DNA from: Longispora sp047121295
GTDB taxonomy: Bacteria; Actinomycetota; Actinomycetes; Mycobacteriales; Micromonosporaceae
Direction: 5' to 3'
DNA length: 64,000 nt
NCBI RefSeq assembly: GCF_047121295.1
Contig: NZ_CP139447.1
Span: 5,580,001 to 5,644,000 of the forward strand
The position numbers and the translations under genes were made by a program. The notes under the pieces are model-generated. The model had not been told where the DNA came from and did no database searches. It saw nothing but the letters and a program-made list of their open reading frames with translations. Positions 25,369 to 33,479 of this stretch are shown here, in pieces. Within the stretch, counting starts at the first letter, position 1, and each line of letters opens with the position of its first letter.

Positions 25369-26844
25369 GTGCATTCGGACAACCTTTACGTGATCCTTCT
25401 CATCGCCGGCCTCGCGGTCCTCGCCAGCGTCGGTGCCGCCCGCCTGGCCAGCGGCGCCGGACTGCCCGTCCTGCTCGCCTACCTCGGAGTGGGCCTCCTC
25501 CTCGGCGAGGACGGCCTCGGACTCCGCTTCGACGACAACCACCTCGCGCACAACGTCGGCAACGCCGCGCTCGCCGTGATCCTCGTGGAGGGCGGCCTGG
25601 CCAGCCACTGGCGCACCCTGCGCCCCGCCCTGCTGCCCGCCGGCCTGCTCGCCACGGTCGGCGTCGGGGTCAGCGTCCTGATCACGGCCCTCGGCTCGTG
25701 GCTGTTCATCGGCGTCGACTGGCGCCTCGCCCTGCTGCTCGGCGCGATCGTGGCCTCCACCGACGCGGCCGCCGTCTTCTCCGTGCTGCGCAACCTGCCG
25801 CTGCCCGGCCGGCTCGGCGGGCTACTGGAGGCCGAGTCCGGCTTCAACGACGCGCCCACCGTCATCCTCGTCGTCATGCTCAGCGGCGTCGGGCTGGACT
25901 GGACCGCGCCCTTCGTCATGCTGTACCAGCTCGGGGTCGGCGCCGCCCTGGGGCTGCTCGTCGGCGGGGCCGGCGCGTGGCTGCTGCGCCGGCTGTCGTT
26001 GCCGTCCTCCGGCCTGTACCCGGTCGCGGCCTTCGGCACCGGCATCATCGCGTTCGCCGCCGCCGGCACGCTGGAGGCCAGCGGGTTCATCGCGGCTTAC
26101 CTCGCGGGCATCGTGCTCGGCAACGCCGGCCTGCCGCACCGCCGCGCCGTGCAGTCCGTCGCCGAGGGCCTGGGCTGGGTCGCGCAGATCGGCCTGTTCG
26201 TCATGCTCGGCCTGCTCGTCACCCCGCACGAACTCGGTTCGGCCATCCTGCCGGCGCTGATCGTCGGCGCGGTGCTGCTGCTCGTCGCCCGGCCGGCGTC
26301 GGTGCTGCTGTCCCTGCTGCCGTTCCGGCTGCCCTGGCGCGAACAGGCGTTCCTGTCCTGGGCCGGACTGCGCGGGGCGGTCCCCATCGTGCTGGCCACC
26401 ATCCCCGTGGTCGCCGGGGTCGCCGGCAGCGAACGGCTGTTCAACGTCGTGTTCGTCCTCGTGGTCGCGTTCACCCTGGTCCAGGGGCCGACGCTGCCGT
26501 GGCTGGGCCGGATGCTGCGGGTCACCAGCCCCGACCCGATCCGGGACATGGAGGTCGAGTCCGCTCCGCTGGACGCCCTCGCGGCCGACCTGCTGTACCT
26601 GACCGTGACGCCCACGAGCCGGCTGCACGGCTGCGAGATCTTCGAGCTCCGGCTGCCCGCCCCGGCCGCGATCACCCTCGTGGTGCGGCAGGGCGAGGCG
26701 TTCGTGCCCGAGCGGCGGACCCGGCTGAAGGTCGGCGACGAGCTGCTCGTCGTCACCGGGGCGGACAACCGGCCGGCCGTGGAGGACCGGCTGCGGGCGG
26801 TGGCGCGGGGCGGGCCGCTGGCGCGGTGGTACGGCTTCCGCTGA
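25369..26844 (+). CDS. K+/H+ antiporter (CPA1/NhaP2 type) with TrkA_C domain
   Basis: This 491-residue protein has about 12 membrane helices in residues 1-380. The cation/proton motif EAESGFNDAPT (about 152-162) contains the ND pair. A C-terminal TrkA_C/RCK-like domain (about 395-480) includes LRLPAPAAITLVVRQGEAFVPE, typical of NhaP2/CvrA antiporters that extrude K+ and respond to nucleotides. It starts at GTG 25369 after a weak AAAGGGAC site. The TrkA_C domain suggests cytoplasmic gating. It is monocistronic. Confidence 0.9.
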   Translation: MHSDNLYVILLIAGLAVLASVGAARLASGAGLPVLLAYLGVGLLLGEDGLGLRFDDNHLAHNVGNAALAVILVEGGLASHWRTLRPALLPAGLLATVGVGVSVLITALGSWLFIGVDWRLALLLGAIVASTDAAAVFSVLRNLPLPGRLGGLLEAESGFNDAPTVILVVMLSGVGLDWTAPFVMLYQLGVGAALGLLVGGAGAWLLRRLSLPSSGLYPVAAFGTGIIAFAAAGTLEASGFIAAYLAGIVLGNAGLPHRRAVQSVAEGLGWVAQIGLFVMLGLLVTPHELGSAILPALIVGAVLLLVARPASVLLSLLPFRLPWREQAFLSWAGLRGAVPIVLATIPVVAGVAGSERLFNVVFVLVVAFTLVQGPTLPWLGRMLRVTSPDPIRDMEVESAPLDALAADLLYLTVTPTSRLHGCEIFELRLPAPAAITLVVRQGEAFVPERRTRLKVGDELLVVTGADNRPAVEDRLRAVARGGPLARWYGFR

Positions 26845-26916
26845 GCGGGCGTACCCGTCGGATATTCCGCTTTTTCGAAGAAGTCTCAGGGCCTGGCCCG
26901 GGCCTAGGGTGGGTCC

Positions 26917-27645
26917 GTGCGGGTCTTCGACATGATCGTGGACGAGCGTCACCGCGCCGCCGACCTGTTGGCGGGCCTGACGCCGGAGCAGTGGCGGCAA
27001 CCGACCCTGTGCGACGCGTGGACAGTGCACGAGATCGGCGCGCACCTGATCTCCTACCTGCGCTTCGGCCGCACGAAGCTCTACCTCGGGCTCGCCACCA
27101 CCCTCGCCGACCTCGACCTGATCAACCTGCGGCTCACCCGGCGCGAGGCCCGGCGGTCCCCCGACCGGATCGTCGAACTGCTCCGCGCCGGGGCGCGGTC
27201 GCGGATCTCCATCCCCCGGTCCGGGTTCGACCCGGTGCTCACCGACCTGGTCCTGCACGACCTGGACATCCGCCGGCCGCTGGGCATCGCGCGGCCGATC
27301 CCCGAGGACCGGCTGTGGGTCGCGTTCGGGCACCTGACCGCGTCCCCGTCGCCCGGGTTCACGATGGGCGCCCGACTCGCCGGCCTGCGGATCGAGGCCG
27401 CCGACACCGGCTGGGCGCACGGCTCCGGGGCCCTGGTGCGCGGGGACGCCGAGGCCGTGGTGCTCGCCGTCAGCGGGCGGGCGGTCGCGTTCGACGAGCT
27501 GGAGGGCGACGGGGTCGCCGTGCTCCGCGACCGGGTCCTCTTCCGGGGGACGGCGCGGCCGGCGCGGCGGCTGATGACGATCGCCAACGTGCTGCTGCAC
27601 CCGCCGCCGCCGGAGCGGCGGTCGCTGGAGGCGACCGGTCCCTGA
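26917..27645 (+). CDS. Mycothiol-dependent maleylpyruvate isomerase-family (DinB-like) protein
   Basis: This 242-residue protein has an N-terminal DinB/MDMPI metal-binding helical bundle (ERHRAADLLAGLTPEQWRQPT; CDAWTVHEIGAHL) and a C-terminal domain with TDLVLHDLDIRRPLG. Family members use mycothiol or a metal to act on small electrophiles, although most are uncharacterised. It starts at GTG 26917. It is transcribed in the same direction as the antiporter 72 bases upstream, perhaps separately. Confidence 0.8.
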   Translation: MRVFDMIVDERHRAADLLAGLTPEQWRQPTLCDAWTVHEIGAHLISYLRFGRTKLYLGLATTLADLDLINLRLTRREARRSPDRIVELLRAGARSRISIPRSGFDPVLTDLVLHDLDIRRPLGIARPIPEDRLWVAFGHLTASPSPGFTMGARLAGLRIEAADTGWAHGSGALVRGDAEAVVLAVSGRAVAFDELEGDGVAVLRDRVLFRGTARPARRLMTIANVLLHPPPPERRSLEATGP

Positions 27646-27733
27646 CGCGCCTCGCCCGGGCGTCACCGGCCGGCCCGCTCGGCCCCGCTTGGCTTGCCTG
27701 TTTGGCCGCTCAGCCTGCCCGGCGCGCAGGGGC

Positions 27734-27994
27734 TCAGCCCGGGTGCGCCCCGACCGCGTCGCGGATCTCCGTGCCCAGCGACAACCCGCTGGACCGGGCG
27801 CAGTGCCCGCAGCAGAAGAACCGGCCCTCCACCTCGACGCCGTGCCCCAGGACCCGGCACCGGCAGTGCTCGCAGATCGGGGCCAGCCGGTGCGCCGCGC
27901 ACTCGATGGAGTCGAACACGTGCACGTTGCCGCCTACCGTGTGCACCTCGAACGACATCCAGTAGTCGTTCCCGCATACCTCGCAGATCGCCAT
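27734..27994 (-). CDS. Small Cys-rich zinc-binding protein
   Basis: This 86-residue protein has Cys pairs CEVCGN (4-9), CEHCRC, and FFCCGHCARSSG, plus several His residues. This resembles treble-clef or metallothionein-like knuckles able to bind two zinc ions. The start ATG 27992-27994 puts the first CxxC at residue 4. I know no specific function; homologues are small actinobacterial proteins of unknown role. It is upstream of nothing in its own direction and is probably monocistronic. Confidence 0.72.
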   Translation of the reverse strand: MAICEVCGNDYWMSFEVHTVGGNVHVFDSIECAAHRLAPICEHCRCRVLGHGVEVEGRFFCCGHCARSSGLSLGTEIRDAVGAHPG

Positions 27995-28044
27995 GCCCAA
28001 TACTGTGCAAGACGACCACCCGGTCGCGGGCGAAAACGGGTGAT

Positions 28045-28443
28045 TTAGGGCAGAACCTGGATGGTTTCGGTCGGCTCCCGCAGCGCCCGGCCCACGGTGC
28101 AGTACTTCTCGTGCACCCGGTGCGCGACCGCCTCGAACACCGCCGCCGCCTCCTCGTCGCCCGCCGGCAGCTCGATCTCGTACGTCGCGGTCACCGGCCC
28201 CAGCTTCGTCGGCTCGACCTTCTCCGCCTCGACCCGCACCGCCAGCCGCACCAGCCGGTGTCCACGCTTGGCGGTCAGCGGCTCGACCGTGACGATCTCG
28301 CAGCCGCCGAGGGCGACGAGCAGCAGCTCCACCGGGGTGAAGACACCCGCGTCGTCGCTGCCGCCGATCGCGACCCGCGCGCCCCGGTCGTTGGTGGCGA
28401 AGAACCCGCCGTCATCGGTTCGCTCAACGTTCACTGTGGCCAT
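28045..28443 (-). CDS. OsmC-family peroxiredoxin-like protein
   Basis: This 132-residue protein has the two redox Cys of the OsmC/Ohr superfamily, Cys48 in ALGGCEIVTV and Cys115 in HEKYCTVGRAL. OsmC-like enzymes reduce organic or fatty-acid hydroperoxides with thiols. The length is standard. The ATG 28441-28443 start removes an unaligned 21-residue extension. It stands 50 bp upstream (minus direction) of the Cys-rich gene. The specific substrate is unknown. Confidence 0.87.
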   Translation of the reverse strand: MATVNVERTDDGGFFATNDRGARVAIGGSDDAGVFTPVELLLVALGGCEIVTVEPLTAKRGHRLVRLAVRVEAEKVEPTKLGPVTATYEIELPAGDEEAAAVFEAVAHRVHEKYCTVGRALREPTETIQVLP

Positions 28444-28510
28444 GACCGGGGATGCTAGCGGAGGCGGCGCCCCCGACGGGCCCAACAAAACCACGTTCAA
28501 CACCATTTAT

Positions 28511-28534
28511 TTGTTACGGCGGCACCTGTGCCGG
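28511..28534 (+). repeat. Dispersed sequence, divergent copy E
   Basis: TTGTTACGGCGG then CACCTGTGCCGG matches the four other copies over most positions. Unlike them it does not follow a stop codon in the same direction, since both neighbours are minus-strand genes. It is the weakest member of the set. Confidence 0.45.
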
Positions 28535-28569
28535 GTTCCAGCGGCGCCTCCCGGTCGGAGAGCATCGGG

Positions 28570-29478
28570 TCAGCCGGGGGCTCCGACGCTCAGCTCCACC
28601 GGTGCCGCCTCGCGCGGGGTGCCCGGTTCCGGCGCGACCCTGGCCGGGGCCGACAGGCCGAACGCCAGGCCCGCCGCGACCACGACGGTGCCGAGGATCG
28701 CGGCCGCCGACGGCACCGCCCCGTCGAGTACCGCCGTCGCCCCCAGCGCCGCCACCGGCAGCAGCCCAGCGAACATGCCCGCCTTCTCCACCCCGAGCCG
28801 GACCAGCCCGCCGTACCAGAGCACGAACGCCAGCGCCGTCAGCACCACGGCCAGATAGAGCAGAGCCCCGGCCTCCGGCAGCGTCGGCATCCGCCACGTC
28901 TCCCCGGACGCCACCGACGCGACGAGCAACAGCGGCACGGCGAACAGGCACGCGTACGTCGCGATCGCGATCGGGGTCAGCTCCACCAGCAACGGAGCCG
29001 CGAGCAGCGAGAATCCGACCTCGCCGGCCAGGGTGCCGGCGGACCACGCCAGCCCGGCGGTACTCGCGTGCCCCGCGCCCTGCACCAGCGCCACCCCGGC
29101 CACGATCACGGCCGCCCCTACCGTGATCCGCAGCGCCGGGCGGCGGCGGGCGAGCAGCGGGCCGATCAGGGCGAGCACGACGGGCGTACCCCCGACGATC
29201 GTTCCGACGACCGCCGGCTCGGCCTCGCGCAGGGCCGCGAGCAGGCAGACGTTGAAGCCGACCAGCCCCACGGCCGCCAGCACGACCAGCCGGAGCCCGG
29301 AGCGCGCCCCGATCCGGGGCAGCCGGCGGGCGATGGCCAGCAGGATCACGACCGCGAGGGTGTAACGCAGCACCTGCCCGGCCAGCGTCGGATAGGACAG
29401 CAGTGCCCGGCTGATCGGGACGGAACTGCCGAGGATGACCATCGCGGACGTGCACAACGCGGCACCGAGAACCTTCAT
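28570..29478 (-). CDS. EamA-family (DMT) exporter
   Basis: This 302-residue protein has about ten membrane helices in two homologous EamA repeats (about 4-130 and 140-285), with GLVGFNVCLLAALREAEPAVVGTIVGGTPVV in the first repeat (quoted as two overlapping landmarks: GFNVCLLAAL and AVVGTIVGG). Family members export amino acids or other metabolites. It faces a MocR regulator across a 66-bp region with three TTGG/CCAA-type half-sites, and that pairing commonly means the regulator controls the exporter. The substrate is unknown. Confidence 0.87.
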   Translation of the reverse strand: MKVLGAALCTSAMVILGSSVPISRALLSYPTLAGQVLRYTLAVVILLAIARRLPRIGARSGLRLVVLAAVGLVGFNVCLLAALREAEPAVVGTIVGGTPVVLALIGPLLARRRPALRITVGAAVIVAGVALVQGAGHASTAGLAWSAGTLAGEVGFSLLAAPLLVELTPIAIATYACLFAVPLLLVASVASGETWRMPTLPEAGALLYLAVVLTALAFVLWYGGLVRLGVEKAGMFAGLLPVAALGATAVLDGAVPSAAAILGTVVVAAGLAFGLSAPARVAPEPGTPREAAPVELSVGAPG

Positions 29479-29499
29479 GCCGGGTACGCTAGTCCCGGC

Positions 29500-29546
29500 T
29501 TGGACCACTCCATAGGGCCAATCGATCAGCGAAAGACAGGACCAAT
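29500..29546. promoter_or_regulatory. MocR-type operator half-sites
   Basis: TTGGACC (29500-29506), GGGCCAAT (29515-29522) and GGACCAAT (29539-29546) share a TTGGNCC core. The first is inverted relative to the other two. The last overlaps the mocR start codon. They lie between the regulator and the EamA exporter, fitting autoregulation plus exporter control. Confidence 0.5.
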
Positions 29547-31119
29547 GCTCGGGCTCTCCCTCACCGGGCCGGGGCGCGGCGACCAGCTCGTCGACGCCCT
29601 GCGCGCCGCCGTCCGCGACGGCACCCTGGCCCCCGGCACCCGGCTGCCCTCCACCCGCGACCTGGCCGCCGACCTGCGGGTCTCCCGGGGCCTCGTCGTC
29701 ACCGCCTACGAACAGCTCACCGCCGAGGGCTGGCTGTCCGCCCGCCGGGGCGCCGGCACCGTGGTCGCCCTCGCCCCGACGCCCGTTGAAGATCCTTTTC
29801 TGGAACGTCGCGAGCCGCCCCTCCCCGTCCCGCTCCGCCCCGGCGTCCCCGACCTGGCCCTGTTCCCCCGCGCCGGCTGGCGGCGCGCCTACGAACACGC
29901 CCTGGCCACGATCGCCGACCACGAACTCGACTACCCGGACCCGGCCGGCGCGCCCCGGCTCCGCACCGCCCTCGCCGAACATCTGGGCCGGGTCCGCGCC
30001 GCCCGGGCCGACCCCGCGCACCTGCTGATCACCACGGCCACCGCCCAGGCCCTGACCCTGCTGGCCGCCGCACTGTCCGCCCACCGGACCGGGGCCACGG
30101 GGCCCGGCGGGTGCGACGTCGCCGGGGCCGGTGGGGGCGGTGACTCCCTGCCTGGCCGGAGGAGGGCGGCCGGGCCCGGCCTGAGTGGAGTCGCCGGGCC
30201 CGGCGGGAGCGGGGCAGCCGTGCCCGGCGGGGGAAGCGGGGTGGCCGTGCCCGGTGGAGCTGAGGCCGCCTTCCACGGCGGGAGCTGGACGGCCGACGGG
30301 AGCGGGGCGGCGCTGCCGCGCCTGCGGATCGGTGTCGAGGATCCGGGCAGCGCCGGTGTCCGCGACCACCTCCTCGCCAACGGCCTCGAACCGGTGCCGG
30401 TGCCCGTCGACTGCTCCGGCATCACCGTGCCCCCGGCCGGGCTGGCGGCGGTGCTGGTCACGCCGGCGCACCAGTACCCGACCGGCGTCGTGCTCTCCCC
30501 CGCCCGCCGCGCCGCCCTCGTCGCCTGGGCCCGCGACACCGGCGCACTGATCATCGAGGACGACTACGACGCCGAGTTCCGCTACGACCGCGACCCGGTC
30601 GGCTGCGTCCAGGGCGTCGCCCCCGACGTCACCGCCCTCGTCGGCTCCGTCAGCAAGGCCCTCGCCCCGGCCGTCCGGCTCGGCTGGCTCCTCGTCCCAC
30701 CCGCCCTGTGCGGGGCCGTCACCCGCGCCAAGACCGCCGCCGACCGGGGCGGCCCCACCCTCGAACAGCTCGCCCTCGCCGAGCTCCTCACCGGCGGCGG
30801 CTACGACCGGCACCTGCGGCGGGCCCGCCGCGCGTACCGGACCCGCCGCGACGCACTGCTCGCCGCCGTGACCCGCCACCTCCCCGACGCCCAGGTCGAG
30901 GGCATCGCCGCCGGCCTGCACGCCGTCGTCACCCTGCCCACCGGGGTGGACGACGTGGCCCTGTGCGCCCGGGCCCTGGAACACGGCCTCGCCCCGACCC
31001 CCCTGAGCAGCCTGCGCCTCGGCACGGCCGGCCCGCCCGGCCTCGTGATCGGCTACGCGGCCACCAGCCCCGCCGAACTCACCGCCGGCATCCGCCTCCT
31101 GGCGGCCCTCCGCGACTAG
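29545..31119 (+). CDS. MocR/PdxR-like regulator (GntR HTH plus aminotransferase domain) with Gly-rich insertion
   Basis: This 524-residue regulator has an N-terminal GntR winged helix (GTLAPGTRLPSTRDLAADLRVSR, described by its RLPSTRDLAADL core) and a C-terminal fold-type-I aminotransferase domain. The latter includes IIEDDYDAEFRYDR and the PLP Lys in SVSKALAPAVRLGW. Such proteins bind PLP and often control vitamin B6 or amino-acid genes. Residues about 185-255 are a Gly/Ala/Pro-rich low-complexity insert within the PLP domain, absent from normal homologues. It is divergent from an EamA exporter. Confidence 0.87.
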   Translation: MLGLSLTGPGRGDQLVDALRAAVRDGTLAPGTRLPSTRDLAADLRVSRGLVVTAYEQLTAEGWLSARRGAGTVVALAPTPVEDPFLERREPPLPVPLRPGVPDLALFPRAGWRRAYEHALATIADHELDYPDPAGAPRLRTALAEHLGRVRAARADPAHLLITTATAQALTLLAAALSAHRTGATGPGGCDVAGAGGGGDSLPGRRRAAGPGLSGVAGPGGSGAAVPGGGSGVAVPGGAEAAFHGGSWTADGSGAALPRLRIGVEDPGSAGVRDHLLANGLEPVPVPVDCSGITVPPAGLAAVLVTPAHQYPTGVVLSPARRAALVAWARDTGALIIEDDYDAEFRYDRDPVGCVQGVAPDVTALVGSVSKALAPAVRLGWLLVPPALCGAVTRAKTAADRGGPTLEQLALAELLTGGGYDRHLRRARRAYRTRRDALLAAVTRHLPDAQVEGIAAGLHAVVTLPTGVDDVALCARALEHGLAPTPLSSLRLGTAGPPGLVIGYAATSPAELTAGIRLLAALRD

Positions 31120-31346
31120 TACCGCAACCCTGGATCGTGTCGTCCGAGTAGGTCGAGTCGTTGCCTGTCGTGCGAGGTTCTGGCATCACCCAGCCCGGCA
31201 ACCACCAGGTCGCGCACGTCGCCCGGGCTCCAGACCAGCCGCCCGAGACTCCACTGTCGCCACGCGGGGACAACGGGTCAATCCCATGCGGGCGGCGCGA
31301 TCCGGGCTGGCAGCACTAAGCTGGCTCGGGCGGGAAAGGGGACCGG

Positions 31347-32075
31347 ATGAACCGCGACATCCGCGACGTCGAGGACGTGCTGAAACTGCTGGACGGGCTG
31401 CTCGCGCCCGGTGCCGACCGGTGGACGCCCGGCGGCGGCGCCGACTGGTGGGACGGCTTCTACGCGGACCGGGACCGGCCCGTGCCGTTCTTCGCGGACA
31501 AGCCCGACGAGAACCTGGTGTCCTACCTCGACCGGGGGTTGGTCACCCCCGGCCGGGCCCTGGACCTCGGCTGCGGCCCCGGCCGCAACGCGCTGCACCT
31601 GGCCGCCGCGGGCTTTCAGGTCGATGCCGTCGACCTGTCCCCCGCCGCGATCTCCTGGGCCCGCGATCGGGCCACCGCGGCAGGACTCGACATCGCGTTC
31701 CACTGCGGCGACGCGTTCGCCGAGACCGCCCCGTCCGGGCCGTACGACCTGATCTACGACTCTGGCTGCTTCCACCACCTGCCACCGCACCGGCGCGTCA
31801 GCTACCGCGCGCTGCTCGCCCGGGCGCTGGCCCCCGGCGGCCACTTCGGGCTCAGCTGCTTCGCCGCCGGGGCGATGGGCTCCGAACTGCCCGACGCCGA
31901 GCTCTACCGGCACGGCGGGCTGCAGGGCGGCGTCGCGTACACCCCGGAGGCACTGCGCTGGATCTTCGCCGACCTGACCGAGGTCGAGCTGCGCCGCATG
32001 CGCGACGAGCCCGCCGACTCGCCCCGATTCGGCGAGCAGTTCCTGTGGACCGCCCTGTTCCGGCACGACGGCTGA
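31347..32075 (+). CDS. Class-I SAM-dependent methyltransferase
   Basis: This 242-residue protein has the SAM-binding motif I LDLGCGPGRNALHLA (about residues 72-86), then VDAVDLSPAAISWAR and CGDAF. Motif II/III is replaced by YDLIYDSGCFHHLPPH. It methylates an unknown small molecule or protein. ATG 31347 is preceded by a GAAAGGGG site. It lies next to a decayed NRPS fragment on the opposite strand, which suggests a former biosynthetic neighbourhood. No motif fixes the substrate. Confidence 0.85.
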   Translation: MNRDIRDVEDVLKLLDGLLAPGADRWTPGGGADWWDGFYADRDRPVPFFADKPDENLVSYLDRGLVTPGRALDLGCGPGRNALHLAAAGFQVDAVDLSPAAISWARDRATAAGLDIAFHCGDAFAETAPSGPYDLIYDSGCFHHLPPHRRVSYRALLARALAPGGHFGLSCFAAGAMGSELPDAELYRHGGLQGGVAYTPEALRWIFADLTEVELRRMRDEPADSPRFGEQFLWTALFRHDG

Positions 32076-32084
32076 CCCGAAACG

Positions 32085-32430
32085 GCCGGCGGCCACATCC
32101 AGCACGATCGCCAGGTCCCGCACCCCGGAAGGGCGCACCACGGCGACCACAGTCCCGGATCCGAACCCGTAATTGCGCGCCTGGGACCTGGCTGCGGCGT
32201 CGAGCTCGGCGTACGTCAGGACGTGGTCGCCGTGGCGCACGGCTATTTTCTGCCGATTTCTCGTTACCTGGGCGTCAAATCCATCCAACACGCCGGCCAA
32301 CGTTGCGCCCGCCGGACTGTCGTCCGCGACACGCCGACACCCCCGGGCAGGGCCCGCCAGCAGCACGCCGGACCGCCCGTCCACCGTCACCCACGACGCG
32401 CGCCCGAGCTGACCGGCGGACGTCTCCAGG
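32085..32430 (-). pseudogene. Remnant of an NRPS condensation-adenylation linker and adenylation N-terminus
   Basis: The minus strand encodes, in one open frame, GQLGRASWVTVDG, LLAGPARGCRR, FDAQVTRNRQKIAVRHGD and the adenylation core A1 LTYAELDAAARSQA. It then has VVAVVRPSGVRDLAIVLD, the run-up to core A2. This is the linker and first about 70 residues of an NRPS adenylation domain. It stops at the 3' end of the opposite-strand methyltransferase, and no condensation or core A3-A10 region exists nearby. It is therefore a degraded fragment and not expressed as a functional enzyme. Confidence 0.65.
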
Positions 32431-32542
32431 CCGACGGGCGAACGGCCACTCTCGACGGCGGGCAGCCGGACACGGCCCCCCGCCCGAGGGTCCGTCAGCA
32501 CTCCACCGCCCCAGCCCGGCTCTGGCCTCCGGGCAGGACGAA

Positions 32543-32570
32543 GGCCCGCCACCCCGAGGGGTGACGGGCC
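32543..32570 (-). terminator. Terminator of the proteasome operon
   Basis: GGCCCG-C-CACCCC (32543-32555) pairs with GGGGTG-A-CGGGCC (32558-32570) with one mismatch and a two-base loop. It lies 16 bases after the prcA stop on the minus strand. It is followed by TTCGTCC rather than a long U-tract. Confidence 0.7.
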
Positions 32571-32586
32571 CACACGCTTCGAGCGG

Positions 32587-33450
32587 CTAGCCGTCCTTCG
32601 GCTCCGTCGGCTTGGCCCGCTTCTTCGGCGCCGGCGTCTCCGCCTCCACCGAGGCCGGCGGGTCGATCGACGTCGCCGGACCGGCCGTCATCGCCGTGTC
32701 CGTCGGGGTCGGCTGCTTCTCCGGAGCGGCCTCCGCCTCCGTCGGGCCGACCGTGCCGTCCAGCAGGTGTGCCAGCGCCGCGCCCGTGATCCGGCGGAAC
32801 TTGCGCCCCGGCCGGTGCCGGTCCAGCACCGCCACCTCCAGCTGGGCGCCCTCCAGCACGCGCGGCTTGCCACCCTCGCCGCCCACGCTGCCCAGCGCCG
32901 CCACCGCCAGCTTCAGCGCGTCGGCGAGGGACGCCTCCGGGCTGTGACTCTGCCGCAGCTTGTTCGAGATGGCCTCCGTGGAGCCGCCCATCGCGATGAA
33001 GCCCGCCTCGTCGCCGACCGAGCCGTCGTACGTCAGCCGGTACAGCTCGTCCGTCTGCGGCGTCGCCCCCACCTGGGCGACGCACACCTCCACCTCGTAC
33101 GGCTTCGAGGAGTCGGTGAAGATGGCGCCCAGCGTCTGCGCGTACCCGTTGGCCAGGCCCCGGGCGTTCACGTCCCGCCGGTCGTACGAGTAGCCCCGCA
33201 GGTCGGCCATCCGCACCCCGGCCGCGCGCAGGTTCTCGAACTCGTTGTACCGGCCCACGGCCGCGAAGCCGATCCGGTCGTAGATCTCGCTGATCTTGTG
33301 CAGGGCCGTCGACGGGTTCTCCGCGACGAACAGCACCCCGCCCTCGTACGTCAGGACGACGACGCTGCGCCCCCGGGAGATGCCCTTGCGGGCGTACTCC
33401 GAGCGGTCCCGCATGATCTGCTCGGGTGAGGCATAGAACTGCATAGCCAC
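32587..33450 (-). CDS. prcA: 20S proteasome alpha subunit
   Basis: This 287-residue alpha subunit forms the gating rings of the actinobacterial 20S core. It begins AMQFYASPEQIMRDRSEYARKG, typical of PrcA, and continues IGFAAVGRYNEFENLR and IFTDSSKPYEVEVCVAQVG. The C-terminal about 65 residues are a Pro/Ala/Thr/Lys-rich low-complexity tail, longer than in many orthologues and ending KPTEPKDG. GTG 33448-33450 with upstream GAGGAG is the likely start; ATG 33442-33444 is an alternative. It is transcribed with prcB and pup. Confidence 0.95.
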   Translation of the reverse strand: MAMQFYASPEQIMRDRSEYARKGISRGRSVVVLTYEGGVLFVAENPSTALHKISEIYDRIGFAAVGRYNEFENLRAAGVRMADLRGYSYDRRDVNARGLANGYAQTLGAIFTDSSKPYEVEVCVAQVGATPQTDELYRLTYDGSVGDEAGFIAMGGSTEAISNKLRQSHSPEASLADALKLAVAALGSVGGEGGKPRVLEGAQLEVAVLDRHRPGRKFRRITGAALAHLLDGTVGPTEAEAAPEKQPTPTDTAMTAGPATSIDPPASVEAETPAPKKRAKPTEPKDG

Positions 33451-33479
33451 GGCTGGGCTCCTCTCAGTGAGTCAGGGGG

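Noticed and set aside
27694..28458. Plus-strand open frames opposite the Cys-rich and OsmC genes
   Set aside because: Antisense to two genes with clear motifs.
31120..31346. Possible short minus-strand gene (about 54 codons; WRQWSLGRLVWSPGDV)
   Set aside because: The frame opens right after a stop with no convincing start or ribosome-binding site and no family I recognise; more likely intergenic or decayed sequence.
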